Shown: piece after piece, positions 8,158 to 17,512 of the stretch | Position numbering within the stretch: position 1 is the first letter of the stretch | Layout of the letters: every line of letters begins with the position of its first letter | Assembly: GCA_902790375.1 (NCBI GenBank) | Contig: CADARY010000016.1 | Location: forward strand, 1-42,422 | Length of the DNA stretch: 42,422 nucleotides | Direction of reading: 5' to 3' | Origin: Oscillospiraceae bacterium | Lineage (GTDB): Bacteria; Bacillota; Clostridia; Oscillospirales; Oscillospiraceae | Notes under the pieces: model-generated | The model's database searches: none | What the model was told of the DNA's origin: nothing | What the model saw: only the letters and a program-made list of their open reading frames with translations | Program-made: the position numbers and the translations under genes

Positions 8158-9419
8158 TATTCCGGCTCCTCCGGATTGCTGTGAATGGGCTTGAGCGTCA
8201 CAGGGTCGATGTAGTCAACGCCCTTGTAGTCCTCCTCCCGCTCCGGCAGATTGCTGCGCTGCAGCCGCTTTTTGATGCCCTCGTTTACAAAGGTGTAGAT
8301 CACCACAAACAGCGGCACGCCGAGCACCATGCCCCAGAAGCCGAAGAGGCCCGCGCCCACGATGATGGCGAACATGACCCAGAAGCCGCTGATGCCGACG
8401 GTGCTGCCCAGGATCTTGGGCCCGATGAAGTTGCCGTCGAGCTGCTGGAGCAAGATGACAAAGATGATGAAGATCAGGCACTTGACGGGATCGACCATGA
8501 GAATGATGATCGCGCTCGGGATCGCGCCGATCAGCGGGCCGAAGAAGGGGATGATATTCGTCACGCCGATCATCACGCTCACGAGCAGCGCGTAGGGCAT
8601 CTTGAAGATCACGCAGAATATGTAGCAGATGAGGCCCACGATGGCCGAGTCGAGGAGCTTGCCGTTGAGAAAGCCGATGAAGGTCCTGTCGGTAAAGCGC
8701 AGAGCGTCCAGAAATTTCTTGGCGGATTCCACGCTCATGATGCTGTAGAGCAGGCGCTTGGCCCGGGCGCTGAAGCCCTCCATATCATAGAGCACATAGA
8801 TGGAGACGATCAGGCCGATGGCAAGATTATACACCGTGGTCACCACGTAGCGCACGCCGGTGCCCACGTTGGAGATGACGCTCCCCATCTTCGGCAGGAT
8901 CGTCGTCTGCAGCCAGGAGACGATGTTCGTGTTCACGTTGCCGAGGATCTGGGCGACATAGCTGCTGATCTCGGGATAGTCGCGCAGAAGCTTGGTGGCC
9001 CAGTTGGTCAGTGACTCGATATAGGTCGGGGAATTGACGACGATGGTCTCGATGCTGCTGTAGAGCTGGGGGATGATAAGGAAGAACAGCCCCGTCACCA
9101 GGGCTACCATGAACAGCACCGCCAGGATCACCGAGATCATGCGCGCAGCGCCGCTGCCGCCCTTGCCGCCCCTGGAGAATTTCGCAAACAGCGGGCCGAA
9201 GACCCTGTTCTGCAAAAAGCGCACAAGGGGGTTTAAGAGATAGGCGATCACAAGGCCCCAGATGAAGGGACTGAGGATCTGCAGCAGCCGCGCGATCCCG
9301 TTTCTGAGCTCGTCGATATAATTGAGCGCCATGAAAAACAGGATGGAACAGGCGATCACGCAAAAGGCCGTGATCCCCCAGTACAGATATTTCTTATCCC
9401 ATCGGAAAAACCGTCTCAT
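8157..9419 (-). CDS. AI-2E family transporter (PerM/YdiK-like permease)
   Basis: A 420-residue polytopic membrane protein. The first hydrophobic helices are near the N-terminus after MRRFFRWDKKYLYWG, and the family motif VTNIIPFFGPLIGAIPSA is in the C-terminal half. The soluble segment between the N- and C-terminal membrane blocks is usual for this family. The start at 9419 is supported by GAGAGGAG 6 nt upstream. The longer frame to 9521 is excluded because the promoter -10 box at 9481-9486 covers the alternative ATG at 9482. Some family members export autoinducer-2, others act as Na+/H+ antiporters; the substrate here is unknown. It is monocistronic. Confidence 0.88.
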   Translation of the reverse strand: MRRFFRWDKKYLYWGITAFCVIACSILFFMALNYIDELRNGIARLLQILSPFIWGLVIAYLLNPLVRFLQNRVFGPLFAKFSRGGKGGSGAARMISVILAVLFMVALVTGLFFLIIPQLYSSIETIVVNSPTYIESLTNWATKLLRDYPEISSYVAQILGNVNTNIVSWLQTTILPKMGSVISNVGTGVRYVVTTVYNLAIGLIVSIYVLYDMEGFSARAKRLLYSIMSVESAKKFLDALRFTDRTFIGFLNGKLLDSAIVGLICYIFCVIFKMPYALLVSVMIGVTNIIPFFGPLIGAIPSAIIILMVDPVKCLIFIIFVILLQQLDGNFIGPKILGSTVGISGFWVMFAIIVGAGLFGFWGMVLGVPLFVVIYTFVNEGIKKRLQRSNLPEREEDYKGVDYIDPVTLKPIHSNPEEPE

Positions 9420-9818
9420 TCGCTGCTCCTCTCCGGCAGGCGCTGTTCTGATTGCCTGCGGCTGCTGCTCATCTTCCCCCATTTTATCCGCACGGGTCCG
9501 CGCCGTCAAGCGGCAAAGCATTATTTTTACGTTCGCTTCACAAAATCCCCCGGCCCCCTGATTCCGTCCTTCTTTCAGAAATGGTGTTATGTCAACTAAA
9601 TGCCCCGTATTCGGTTTTTTTATGCTCTGTCAGCGCTGTGGAAAACCCTGTGGAAAATGTTCAAAACCCCGATGCCGCAAGGGATTTGTTCAAGCTCTGT
9701 TCATGAATCCCCTGCCGAAAAAAGTCGATTTATACATAATCCGGGTAACCGCTGCATAAGCCCGTCCCGGCGTTCATAGCTTCCAGAGGAGATTATTTTT
9801 CGTTTTCGGGAGGGAGCT
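9420..9818. other. 399-bp divergent intergenic region
   Basis: It holds the permease promoter and leader, two TGTGGAAAA sequences spaced 12 bp apart (9637-9645 and 9649-9657) that resemble imperfect DnaA boxes, repeated GTTCAA/GTTCAT motifs, and the carboxypeptidase leader. No open frame is convincing. Confidence 0.55.
9481..9509 (-). promoter_or_regulatory. Promoter of the AI-2E family permease gene
   Basis: On the minus strand -35 is TTGACG (9504-9509) and -10 is TAAAAT (9481-9486), with a 17-bp spacer. Transcription would start near 9474, upstream of the chosen ATG at 9419. Confidence 0.65.
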
Positions 9819-10949
9819 ATGAAGCGCATTGTCTGCTGTATCCTGATTCTTACCCTGCCGGTGCTGCTCAGCGCCGGAGCCTATGCCGCGCCGGCGCTGA
9901 CGATTGCGGCGCCGTCCGCGATCCTGATGGAGAAGGAGACCGGCGAGGTCCTGTACGAAAAGAACGCCGATGAGCCCGGCTTTCCCGCAAGCGTCACCAA
10001 GATCATGACGATGCTGCTGATCCTCGAGGCCATGGAGAAGGGCGCGCTCAGCCCTGACGACACCGTGGTGGCGAGCGCCCGGGCGGCCTCCTTCGGCGGA
10101 AGCTGCGTCTATCTGGAGGCAGGCGAGCGCATGAGCGTACACGACATGCTCAAGTGCATCGCCGTGGTCTCCGCCAACGACTGCGCCGTGGCCATGGCGG
10201 AGCACCTCAGCGGCAGCGAGGAGGCCTTTGTCAAAAAAATGAACGAGCGGGCAAAGGAGCTGGGCCTCACCCGCACGCACTTTTCCAACTGCACAGGGCT
10301 TTTTGACGACGGGGAGCACTACACCACCGCGCGGGACGTGGCGATCCTGTCCAGGGAGCTCATACGCCATGAGGCCGTCAAGGCCTACACCACCATCTGG
10401 ATGGACAGCATACGCGGCGGCAGCTTTGAGCTTGCCAACACCAACAAGCTGGTGTACTGGTATCCCGGCTGCACGGGTCTCAAGACCGGCTACACCTCCA
10501 CGGCGCGCTACTGTCTCTCCGCCACCGCCGAGCGGGGCGGCGTGGAGTACATCGCCGTCGTCATGCACGGTGAAAGCGCCGACTCCCGCAACCGGGATGC
10601 CGAGACGCTTTTGAGCTACGGCTTTGCCAATTACCGTCTGATCCCCCTCACGGACGGGAAAGCCCTCCCGTCTCTGCCGGTGGAGCTGGGGAAAAAGAAG
10701 CTCGTCCCCCTCACGCTGGACGGCCCGGCCTATTGTCTCGCCCCCAAGGGCGGGGAGCCGTCCTACACGCTCTCCCTCTCCCCCTCTGCCGCCGCGCCGG
10801 TACAGAACGGACAGCGGCTCGGGAGTCTCAGCGTCACGGTCGGCGGAGAGCAGATCGCGGAGATCCCGGTCTGCGCGGCGGAGGATGTGGACCGCGTCGG
10901 CTTCGGCGGCCTCTTTTCAAAGCTCGCGCTGAGCCTGTTGGGGGTATAA
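9819..10949 (+). CDS. D-alanyl-D-alanine carboxypeptidase (DacF/PBP5-like, family S11)
   Basis: Trims the terminal D-Ala from peptidoglycan stem pentapeptides outside the membrane. It is 376 residues with a Sec signal peptide (MKRIVCC followed by a hydrophobic core, cleavage near AYA-AP). The three penicillin-binding motifs are present: S58-V-T-K61, S118-A-N120 and K222-T-G224. A C-terminal beta domain follows, then an amphipathic tail (FSKLALSLLGV) that probably tethers the enzyme to the membrane. GGGAGGGAG precedes the ATG. It is a single gene ended by a bidirectional terminator. Confidence 0.93.
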   Translation: MKRIVCCILILTLPVLLSAGAYAAPALTIAAPSAILMEKETGEVLYEKNADEPGFPASVTKIMTMLLILEAMEKGALSPDDTVVASARAASFGGSCVYLEAGERMSVHDMLKCIAVVSANDCAVAMAEHLSGSEEAFVKKMNERAKELGLTRTHFSNCTGLFDDGEHYTTARDVAILSRELIRHEAVKAYTTIWMDSIRGGSFELANTNKLVYWYPGCTGLKTGYTSTARYCLSATAERGGVEYIAVVMHGESADSRNRDAETLLSYGFANYRLIPLTDGKALPSLPVELGKKKLVPLTLDGPAYCLAPKGGEPSYTLSLSPSAAAPVQNGQRLGSLSVTVGGEQIAEIPVCAAEDVDRVGFGGLFSKLALSLLGV

Positions 10950-10983
10950 TAAGCGCGCTGCCTCATGCATATGGATGCAAAAA

Positions 10984-11015
10984 CGCAGGGGACGATGGCC
11001 CCTGCGACTTTTTTT
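10984..11015. terminator. Bidirectional terminator between dacF-like and MATE genes
   Basis: CGCAGGGG (10984-10991) pairs with CCCCTGCG (10999-11006). The plus strand continues with ACTTTTTTTA and the minus strand with TTTTTGC, so it can stop both convergent transcripts. Confidence 0.88.
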
Positions 11016-11031
11016 ACAGCGCACCCGTGTA

Positions 11032-12417
11032 TTACCCGTTCACCAGGTCCACGACCCATTTGCGGCGCTTGACGAAGAAGTAGCCGAGCACGCATTTGAT
11101 CAGCTCCATGCATTCGATACACACGGACATGGGCACAAGGGGCATGGAGGTATAGCGGGAGAGCGCGAAGGCCAGCGGCACCACCAGCACCCACTGATAG
11201 CAGCTGTCAAAGAGGAAGGTGATGAAGGACTGCCCGCCGGCCCGCAGCGTGAAATAGCAGGCGTTGGTAAAGCCGTAGGCCGGCATGAAGAGCGCCGTCA
11301 CCAGGATGAGCTTCGCGGCAAGCTGCCGCACGGTTTCGGAGGTATTGTAGACGCGCGGCATGAGCGGCGCGAAAAGCCCCATCACAAGGCCCACCGCCGC
11401 GCACAGGAGCACCGAGAAGACAATGAGCCTGCGATCCTCGTCCACGGCCCGTTCGAGCTCTCCGGCCCCGAGGAGCTGGCCGACGATGATGGAGATGGCG
11501 TTGCCCATGGCGGTAAAGGTGCAGAAGAAAAGGTTTGAGACCGTGCGGCAGATATTGTCCGCCGAGACGGCCTCCAGCCCGCGCATGGAGTAGCACTGGC
11601 CGAGAAAGGTCATGCCGCTGGACCAGAGAAGCTCGTTTACCAGCAGCGGCAGGCCGATCACCGCGATCTGCCTTGCAAGCGCCCCGGGGATGCGGAGGCT
11701 TGCGAAGGCCGTCTCCAGAAAGCGGTTCCGCGCCCTGTGGCGGTGGGTCCAGAGAACGACGATGCCGCACTCGATATAGCGGGCGACGACCGTGGCGACG
11801 GCGGCGCCCTCCACGCCGAGGGCCGGGGCCCCCAGCTTGCCGAAGATCAGGATATAGTTGAGCACAAGGTTCACCAGCACCGCCGCAATGCCCGCCTTCA
11901 TGGGCAGGAGGGTCTCCCCCGTCTCACGCAGGGTGCCGGCATAGGCCATCTGCAGGGCAAAGGGCGGGAGCTGAAAGAGCATGATGCCGAGATAATCACG
12001 CGCGTGGCGGAAGGTGGCCTCCATGTCCAGGGCCTCCGAGCCCTCATGGATAAACTGGCGGATCAGCGTATCCCCGCCGAAGAAGAGTACGGCCCAGAAG
12101 GCCAGCACCGACGCAAGGCCGATATAGAGCTTGGCGCGAAAGGTATCCGCCACGCCCTTGTGATCCCCGCTGCCGTAAAACTGGGCGGTGAGAATGCCCG
12201 CGCCCGCAAGTCCGCCGAAGATGCAGAGGTTGAAGACAAAGAGGAGCTGGTTGACGATGGCGACGCCCGACATGGGCTCCGTCCCCACCTGGCCGACCAT
12301 GATGTTGTCCAGGAGGTTCACGAAATTTGTGATCAGATTCTGGATCAGAATGGGCACCATGATTGCGAAGAGCCGCCGGTAAAAGGGTCGGTCGCCGAAA
12401 TATCTCTCAAGAGGCAT
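11032..12417 (-). CDS. MATE family efflux transporter
   Basis: A 461-residue multidrug/toxin exporter-like protein with about 12 hydrophobic helices. MATE signatures include the N-terminal PILIQNLITNFVNLLDNIMVGQ-type helix and the mirrored second-half helix around LPLLVNELLWSSG. The start at 12417 is chosen because AAAAGG lies 9 nt upstream; starts at 12474 and 12426 lack this. It overlaps the end of the GLUG-protein gene by 11 bp and is last in the minus-strand cluster led by GH3 and the MMPL exporter, so it is probably translationally coupled to them. Substrate unknown. Confidence 0.9.
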   Translation of the reverse strand: MPLERYFGDRPFYRRLFAIMVPILIQNLITNFVNLLDNIMVGQVGTEPMSGVAIVNQLLFVFNLCIFGGLAGAGILTAQFYGSGDHKGVADTFRAKLYIGLASVLAFWAVLFFGGDTLIRQFIHEGSEALDMEATFRHARDYLGIMLFQLPPFALQMAYAGTLRETGETLLPMKAGIAAVLVNLVLNYILIFGKLGAPALGVEGAAVATVVARYIECGIVVLWTHRHRARNRFLETAFASLRIPGALARQIAVIGLPLLVNELLWSSGMTFLGQCYSMRGLEAVSADNICRTVSNLFFCTFTAMGNAISIIVGQLLGAGELERAVDEDRRLIVFSVLLCAAVGLVMGLFAPLMPRVYNTSETVRQLAAKLILVTALFMPAYGFTNACYFTLRAGGQSFITFLFDSCYQWVLVVPLAFALSRYTSMPLVPMSVCIECMELIKCVLGYFFVKRRKWVVDLVNG

Positions 12418-15025
12418 GTGTGTCATCCTTTTTTGCTTTCCCTTTCTTTTTTCGCGCAAGGCGGAGCGCCGCAAGCCCGATGAGCACCGCGCCGCCGGCC
12501 GCCGCGGGGATCAGCCAGGGCGGGCGGGCCTGCTCCGTCTTTCTGGCCCAGACGATGCTGCCGCCGTTTTCCAGCGGGAAGACAAGGTAGCTGCCGTCGC
12601 GCTCAAAGCCGAGCTTTTCCAGCGACCCGTCGGCATTCGCCCGGTAGAGGACGCCGTCCTCCGGGGCCTGCATGCGCACGGTGAGGTTCCCCTCATAGCC
12701 GCTGACATAGAGCGTGGCGCTGCGCAGCACCTCCTCCGGCGGAAGCGGCGCCCTGAAATCCGCGGCGGTGAGCTGCTGGCCCTCATAAAATACGCCCTCC
12801 ACCAGAAAGCGCGGAACCTCCTCCCCGGTGGAGAGGGTGCTGCCCGGCGCATAGTACCGGCCCTCCACGGTGGTGCTGTAGTAGATATGTTCCGTGTCAA
12901 ATTCGTCCCAGCGCCAGAAGGCGCCGTTGCGGTTCGGGACGGCAGGCAGGCTTTCGATGCTGCCGCCGAAGGGCACCTCCACCGTCTTTGAGCCGCCGCC
13001 CGGCAGGGCAAAGCGCAGCGTGATCCGGTCGAAGTCCCCCGGGGCCTCCGGCAGGGCCAGCAGCGCCTCGACGGAGCTGCGGGCTGACTGTCCCAGAAGG
13101 CTCACCCCGTCCACGCCGTCGGGCGCGTCGGGGACATAGAGGTTATCCGCGACCGTACCCGTGGCCCAGCCGGCAACCGCGCCCCGGTACTCCCGGGCCT
13201 CGTCGATATGCGTCCAGCTCCGGCAGCCCTTGAGATCCGTCCCAAGGCCCGCGATGCCGCCCACGTACTTCCGGCCCGAGAGGACCGCGCGGGACCAGCA
13301 GCCGATCACGCTGCCCCTGGACGAGCCGACGATGCCGCCCACGCAGTCGCCGCTCTGGGCTCTCGCCTCGCCGACGCCGATGCAGTCGATGACCACGCCG
13401 ATGTCCGCCGTGCCCGCAATGCAGCCCGCGCCCTCGTTCTTCACGGTGACCGCGCCGTAGCTGCTGCAGCCGCGCACCGCGGCAAAGAGATAGCGCCTCG
13501 CGTCGCTGACAAGAAAGTCCGAGGCATGGAGCCGGTCCTCCATATCAAAGTCCAGCTCGAAGGCGACGGTGCCGGCCACGCCGCCGGCGTTGCTCTCGGC
13601 GTCCACGCTGCCCGTGCTGCGGCAGGCGTCCACCGCGCCGGTGTCGCGCTGATAGGCCTGGCTCTCCGAGAGGTCATAGGTCGCGCCATAGCTGCCCGCC
13701 GCGTTGACCGTGTTCAGCAGGGTGGAGAAGACCGCGTCCATCTGCTTTGCCACGGCGCCCAGGTCGTTTGCCGCCGTGTGCAGGCCGTCTCCCGTGAGGG
13801 AGGCGATATACTCGGCCTCGCCGCGCATATTGTTCAGGGCCTCGTTGAGGGCCTCGGCATCGAGGCTCCAGAGATCCGAGGCAGAAAAGTCAAACTCCGG
13901 CCGCTCCCCGTCATAGCTGAAGGAGGCCTCGATCGTGAGCTCGTTCTCCACGGTCTTCCACAGTAGCTCCTCCACCGCGTCCACGGCCTCGTGGGTATAG
14001 TCGTTGAGCAGGGAGAGCTCCCAGGCGATATCCTCGGAGTAGCTTTTCACATCGCGGCGCAGATCGTTCAGCAGATTCTGCATACCGCCGAGCTTGCCCG
14101 CCAGCTCCTCCAGATTGCCGTTGGAGAGATCCCAGGCCGCGAAGGGAATGAGCTGGCCCACGATGCCGCCCACGTCCCGCCTGCCGGTGACAGGGGCGCT
14201 GTTCGTGCAGTCATAGACATAGCCCGCGCTCTTGCCCGCGACGCCGCCGACGTTGAAGCCGTCATGCTTATAGCCCACCGGGCCGCGGTTTACGCAGGCA
14301 AGGACGCTGCCGTTATTGTCCCCGGCGATGCCGCCGAGGTTTGCGATGTTCACGAAGTCGTCCTCATGCACGGCGGAGAGGTCAAAGCGCAGCTCCCCGC
14401 GCGCCGTGACGGCGGTGGTGTTGATCGCCCCATGGTTTGTGCAGGCCTTGAGGCGTCCGTCGTTTCGGCCCGCGATGCCGCCGGCCTGATGCTCCGCCGT
14501 GAGGGCGCCGGAGAAGCTGCAGCTCTCCACAAGCCCGGTGCCGGTGTTCGTTCCCGTAATGCCGCCCACGTTCTCAATGCCGCTCACGTGCCCGTCAAAG
14601 CCGCAGGCGATGATGCTGCCCGCGTTCTCCCCGGCGATGCCGCCGACGGACACAGCCGTGCCGCCCGGCGAAACCGTGCCGCGCACCGTGAGCTCCCGGA
14701 TCTCCGCCCCCGGCGCTACCCGGCGGAAGAGCCCGAGACGGGAGCCGTCTCCCGTCACGCTGAGTCCGGTGATGAGGCGGTGATTGCCGAGAAAGCGCCC
14801 GGCGAAGTAGGGCACGGGCTCAAAGGCGGTGTTGGAGAGATCGAGGTCTGCCATGAGCTCAAACACGCGCCCCGCGGAATAGCTCTCCTCCGCGCAGGCT
14901 GCGGCAAAGCGCAGAAACTCCTCGGCGCTGCCGATCCGCACGCGCTCCTCTCCCTCGGCACAGGCCGCAGGAACGAGGCTCAGCAGCAGAAGCAGCACAA
15001 GCAGAAGGGCCGTCATGCGTCTCAC
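12407..15025 (-). CDS. Secreted, membrane-anchored GLUG-repeat protein of unknown function
   Basis: An 872-residue protein with a signal peptide (MTALLLVLLLLL, cleavage near ACA-E). Many GLUG-type repeats of the form GGIAGxNxGxxxxC occur in two blocks, about residues 85-295 and 445-625. Between them is a largely helical insert (about 300-440). A beta-rich segment precedes one C-terminal transmembrane helix (about 836-857) and a Lys-rich cytoplasmic tail. There is no LPXTG, so it is held by the membrane helix. The GTG start at 15025 overlaps the MMPL stop (GTGA); an ATG three codons later is also possible. GLUG repeats occur in adhesins and IgA proteases, but no protease motif is seen. Fusion to an MMPL operon suggests an extracytoplasmic partner of the exporter (inference). 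Confidence 0.8.
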   Translation of the reverse strand: MRRMTALLLVLLLLLSLVPAACAEGEERVRIGSAEEFLRFAAACAEESYSAGRVFELMADLDLSNTAFEPVPYFAGRFLGNHRLITGLSVTGDGSRLGLFRRVAPGAEIRELTVRGTVSPGGTAVSVGGIAGENAGSIIACGFDGHVSGIENVGGITGTNTGTGLVESCSFSGALTAEHQAGGIAGRNDGRLKACTNHGAINTTAVTARGELRFDLSAVHEDDFVNIANLGGIAGDNNGSVLACVNRGPVGYKHDGFNVGGVAGKSAGYVYDCTNSAPVTGRRDVGGIVGQLIPFAAWDLSNGNLEELAGKLGGMQNLLNDLRRDVKSYSEDIAWELSLLNDYTHEAVDAVEELLWKTVENELTIEASFSYDGERPEFDFSASDLWSLDAEALNEALNNMRGEAEYIASLTGDGLHTAANDLGAVAKQMDAVFSTLLNTVNAAGSYGATYDLSESQAYQRDTGAVDACRSTGSVDAESNAGGVAGTVAFELDFDMEDRLHASDFLVSDARRYLFAAVRGCSSYGAVTVKNEGAGCIAGTADIGVVIDCIGVGEARAQSGDCVGGIVGSSRGSVIGCWSRAVLSGRKYVGGIAGLGTDLKGCRSWTHIDEAREYRGAVAGWATGTVADNLYVPDAPDGVDGVSLLGQSARSSVEALLALPEAPGDFDRITLRFALPGGGSKTVEVPFGGSIESLPAVPNRNGAFWRWDEFDTEHIYYSTTVEGRYYAPGSTLSTGEEVPRFLVEGVFYEGQQLTAADFRAPLPPEEVLRSATLYVSGYEGNLTVRMQAPEDGVLYRANADGSLEKLGFERDGSYLVFPLENGGSIVWARKTEQARPPWLIPAAAGGAVLIGLAALRLARKKKGKAKKDDTHAS

Positions 15026-17319
15026 AGCTCTTCACCCCCCGTCAGGTCAATGTGAAAGCGCGTTTTCTCCACCGCGCCGTCGAGCAGCACCAGCATCTGC
15101 GGCAGCACCGTGAGCACCAGGATCACGGAAATAAACGCGCCGCGCCCTACCGCAAGGCCGATGTGGTTTACATAAACATCGCTGACCCGGTAGGCGATCA
15201 GAAGCCCTGCGATCGTCATGATCGCCCCGGAGGTCAGCACGGTCGGGAAGCTCCGGTTCACGGCCTCCACCATGGCCTCGCGTTTGGGAAGCTCCGCCTT
15301 GCACTGCTGGTAGCGGTTCATGAGCACAATGGCATAGTCGATGGTCGCGCCCATCTGGATAGCGGAGACGATCATGCTGGTGACAAAGGAGGGCACCATC
15401 CCCTGCAGGCAGGGGAAGGAGAAGTTGATCCAGATGCTGCTCTGGATCACGAAGACCAGGATGGCAGAGCCCACAAAGGTACGGAAGGTAAACAGCAGGA
15501 TCATATACACAAAGGCGATGGTCAGAAGGCTGATGAGCCGGGAGTCGGAGGTATAGGCGTCGGACAGGTCACGGGTGGAAATCAGGTCGCCGACGAGGAG
15601 GATTTTTCCCTTTCCATAGTAAGATTCCGCGATGGATCTGACTTTTTCGACGAAGGCCACGCTCTCCTCACCCATCAAAGGTACGTCCGCCGTGAAGACG
15701 AGGCGGTTCCAGTGCTTACCCCGGAGCTGATCGAGACCCATGTTCAGGGTCCGGCGCAGAGATTGAAGCTCTTCCATGCGCTCGGCCTCCAGGGTCACAA
15801 CACCCCTGTCGATGAGGTCGAAAACGAAGAGGAACATGTCCACCGCAGGGACCGAATAGGTCTCCACATTGCCGAGAAGGGCCTGGTATTCCTCATGCCG
15901 CACGCCGTAGGCCTGAAAGAGAAGGCGTGCCTCCTCCGCGCTGATGTCCAGAAGCTCGGCAAACATGCGGGGGGTATAGCGGTCCGTGAGCATATGGCCT
16001 TCCTCGAGTTCGATATTGGCAAGGCCGGTGACGCCGGTGATCTCCGGCAGGGTGCCGACATCCTGCAGAATGGCCTTCTCACTCTCGAAATCTTCCGCCG
16101 GGACCAGCAGGGCAAGCATGGTCGGGCGGGAGAAGGTATCCTTGATCTTGTGCATGGCGGCACGTCTCTCAGAGTAGACAAGCTCGGTAACGTTGTCGTC
16201 ATTAAAAGCATATGTCATATGGCTTGAGCACCAGTATGCCGCCGGGATGATCAGGATAAAGAGCAGGACAAACAGGACCCGGCTCTTCATCAGAAAGCGC
16301 CCCCAGGGGCGGATATCCGGAATGAGGCTCTTATGCGCGGTGCGGCGGATGGCCTTCGGAAAGAGCATGATGAGCCCCGGCATCAGCAAAAACACCGTGA
16401 GCAGGGAGCAGATGATGCTCTTGGCCAGCACCAGACCCAGGTCATAGCCCAGGCGAAACTTCATCAGCATCAGCGCAACGAGGCCCGAGATGGTGGTGAG
16501 GCTCGAGGCAGAAATTTCAATGATGGATTTCGCCAGCGCCTCCACCAGCGCCTCCTTGTAGGAGGGGAAGTTCTGCACCTCATCCTGGTAGCGGTGGGAG
16601 AAAATGATGGCATAGTCAATAGCGAGGGCGAGCTGCATGATGATAGCGATGGAGTTGGTGATGGAGGAGATTCGCCCCAGCCAGAAATTTGTGCCCATAT
16701 TGAGAAGGGCCGCAAACACAAAGACGATGAAGAAAATCACCACTTCAAAATAGCTGCGGGAGGTGAAGAGCAGGATCGCCGCAATGACCGTCGCGGCAAT
16801 GAGCAGCAGGCCGCCCATCTCCTGCGCAAGCTCCGCGAAGTAGTTTTCTACGATCATGCTGTAGCTGTAGGAATCATAGGGTGCGAGGATCTTGCTGACC
16901 TGATCTTTTGTTGCAATGACCAGCGGATCAGAGGAGGGGCCGGCATAGCTCACGGAGAGCAGGGCCGCAGCCCGCGTATAGTGGGCGGGCGTGTTGTCAA
17001 AGCGCACACTCGCGACACCGTCCAGCGCCTCGATTTCGGCTGCAAGCGCCTTGGCCCCTTCATAGGTGATGTTCGAGACCATGATATCCGCAGAGTCATA
17101 GTAAATGAACTCCTCGTCCATGATGTTCACGCCCCGGCGCGTCTCCGTCTCCGGGCTGAGAAACATGGTGAGATCCGAGCTGACCTGCACCTTGCTGATG
17201 GACAGAGCACAGTAGACCGCCGCAGCCAGAAACAGCAGCATGATGACAAAGCGCCAGCGGACCACCGCCGAGGCGATCAGGTGCATCATATCCTTCTTTT
17301 CTGTGCGGGTCTCCTGCAT
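15022..17319 (-). CDS. MMPL/RND family exporter
   Basis: A 765-residue membrane protein with the twofold RND layout: a short N-terminus, TM1 (about 20-40), a large outer loop, a five- to six-helix bundle, then a second copy of the same. Each half carries the conserved proton-relay type segment: LAIDYAIIFSHRYQDE in the first and GATIDYAIVLMNRYQQ in the second. This fits the MMPL/HAE3 group, which moves lipids or other hydrophobic compounds outward. The start at 17319 has AAAGGAG upstream. It has its own promoter at 17425-17453 and is followed by the GLUG protein (4-bp overlap) and MATE. GH3 lies immediately upstream on the same strand. Confidence 0.9.
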   Translation of the reverse strand: MQETRTEKKDMMHLIASAVVRWRFVIMLLFLAAAVYCALSISKVQVSSDLTMFLSPETETRRGVNIMDEEFIYYDSADIMVSNITYEGAKALAAEIEALDGVASVRFDNTPAHYTRAAALLSVSYAGPSSDPLVIATKDQVSKILAPYDSYSYSMIVENYFAELAQEMGGLLLIAATVIAAILLFTSRSYFEVVIFFIVFVFAALLNMGTNFWLGRISSITNSIAIIMQLALAIDYAIIFSHRYQDEVQNFPSYKEALVEALAKSIIEISASSLTTISGLVALMLMKFRLGYDLGLVLAKSIICSLLTVFLLMPGLIMLFPKAIRRTAHKSLIPDIRPWGRFLMKSRVLFVLLFILIIPAAYWCSSHMTYAFNDDNVTELVYSERRAAMHKIKDTFSRPTMLALLVPAEDFESEKAILQDVGTLPEITGVTGLANIELEEGHMLTDRYTPRMFAELLDISAEEARLLFQAYGVRHEEYQALLGNVETYSVPAVDMFLFVFDLIDRGVVTLEAERMEELQSLRRTLNMGLDQLRGKHWNRLVFTADVPLMGEESVAFVEKVRSIAESYYGKGKILLVGDLISTRDLSDAYTSDSRLISLLTIAFVYMILLFTFRTFVGSAILVFVIQSSIWINFSFPCLQGMVPSFVTSMIVSAIQMGATIDYAIVLMNRYQQCKAELPKREAMVEAVNRSFPTVLTSGAIMTIAGLLIAYRVSDVYVNHIGLAVGRGAFISVILVLTVLPQMLVLLDGAVEKTRFHIDLTGGEEL

Positions 17320-17410
17320 GGCGGAATGCTCTCCTTTAGCCGATCCCGATGGATGCGCCTTCGGTGTTCCCTCACGGCGCATCGAATCATCGTATGGCTG
17401 ACAAGTATCG

Positions 17411-17422
17411 GTTAACTAACCC
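17411..17422. promoter_or_regulatory. Palindrome next to the MMPL promoter, possible operator
   Basis: GGTTAACTAACC has two 5-bp arms (GGTTA/TAACC) around a 2-bp centre. It lies just downstream of the -10 box of the MMPL promoter, where a TetR- or MarR-type repressor could bind. No regulator gene is adjacent. Confidence 0.35.
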
Positions 17423-17424
17423 TA

Positions 17425-17453
17425 ATTTTACAGAGGATTCTTGCAAACGTCAA
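17425..17453 (-). promoter_or_regulatory. Promoter of the MMPL-GLUG-MATE operon
   Basis: On the minus strand -35 is TTGACG (17448-17453) and -10 is TAAAAT (17425-17430), with a 17-bp spacer. It lies between the GH3 stop at 17513 and the MMPL start. Confidence 0.65.
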
Positions 17454-17512
17454 GTTTCAATTTATTCCCAGCGTCGGTTTTTGTCGCGGGGCGGGGAAGC
17501 GGAAGGGAGCTC

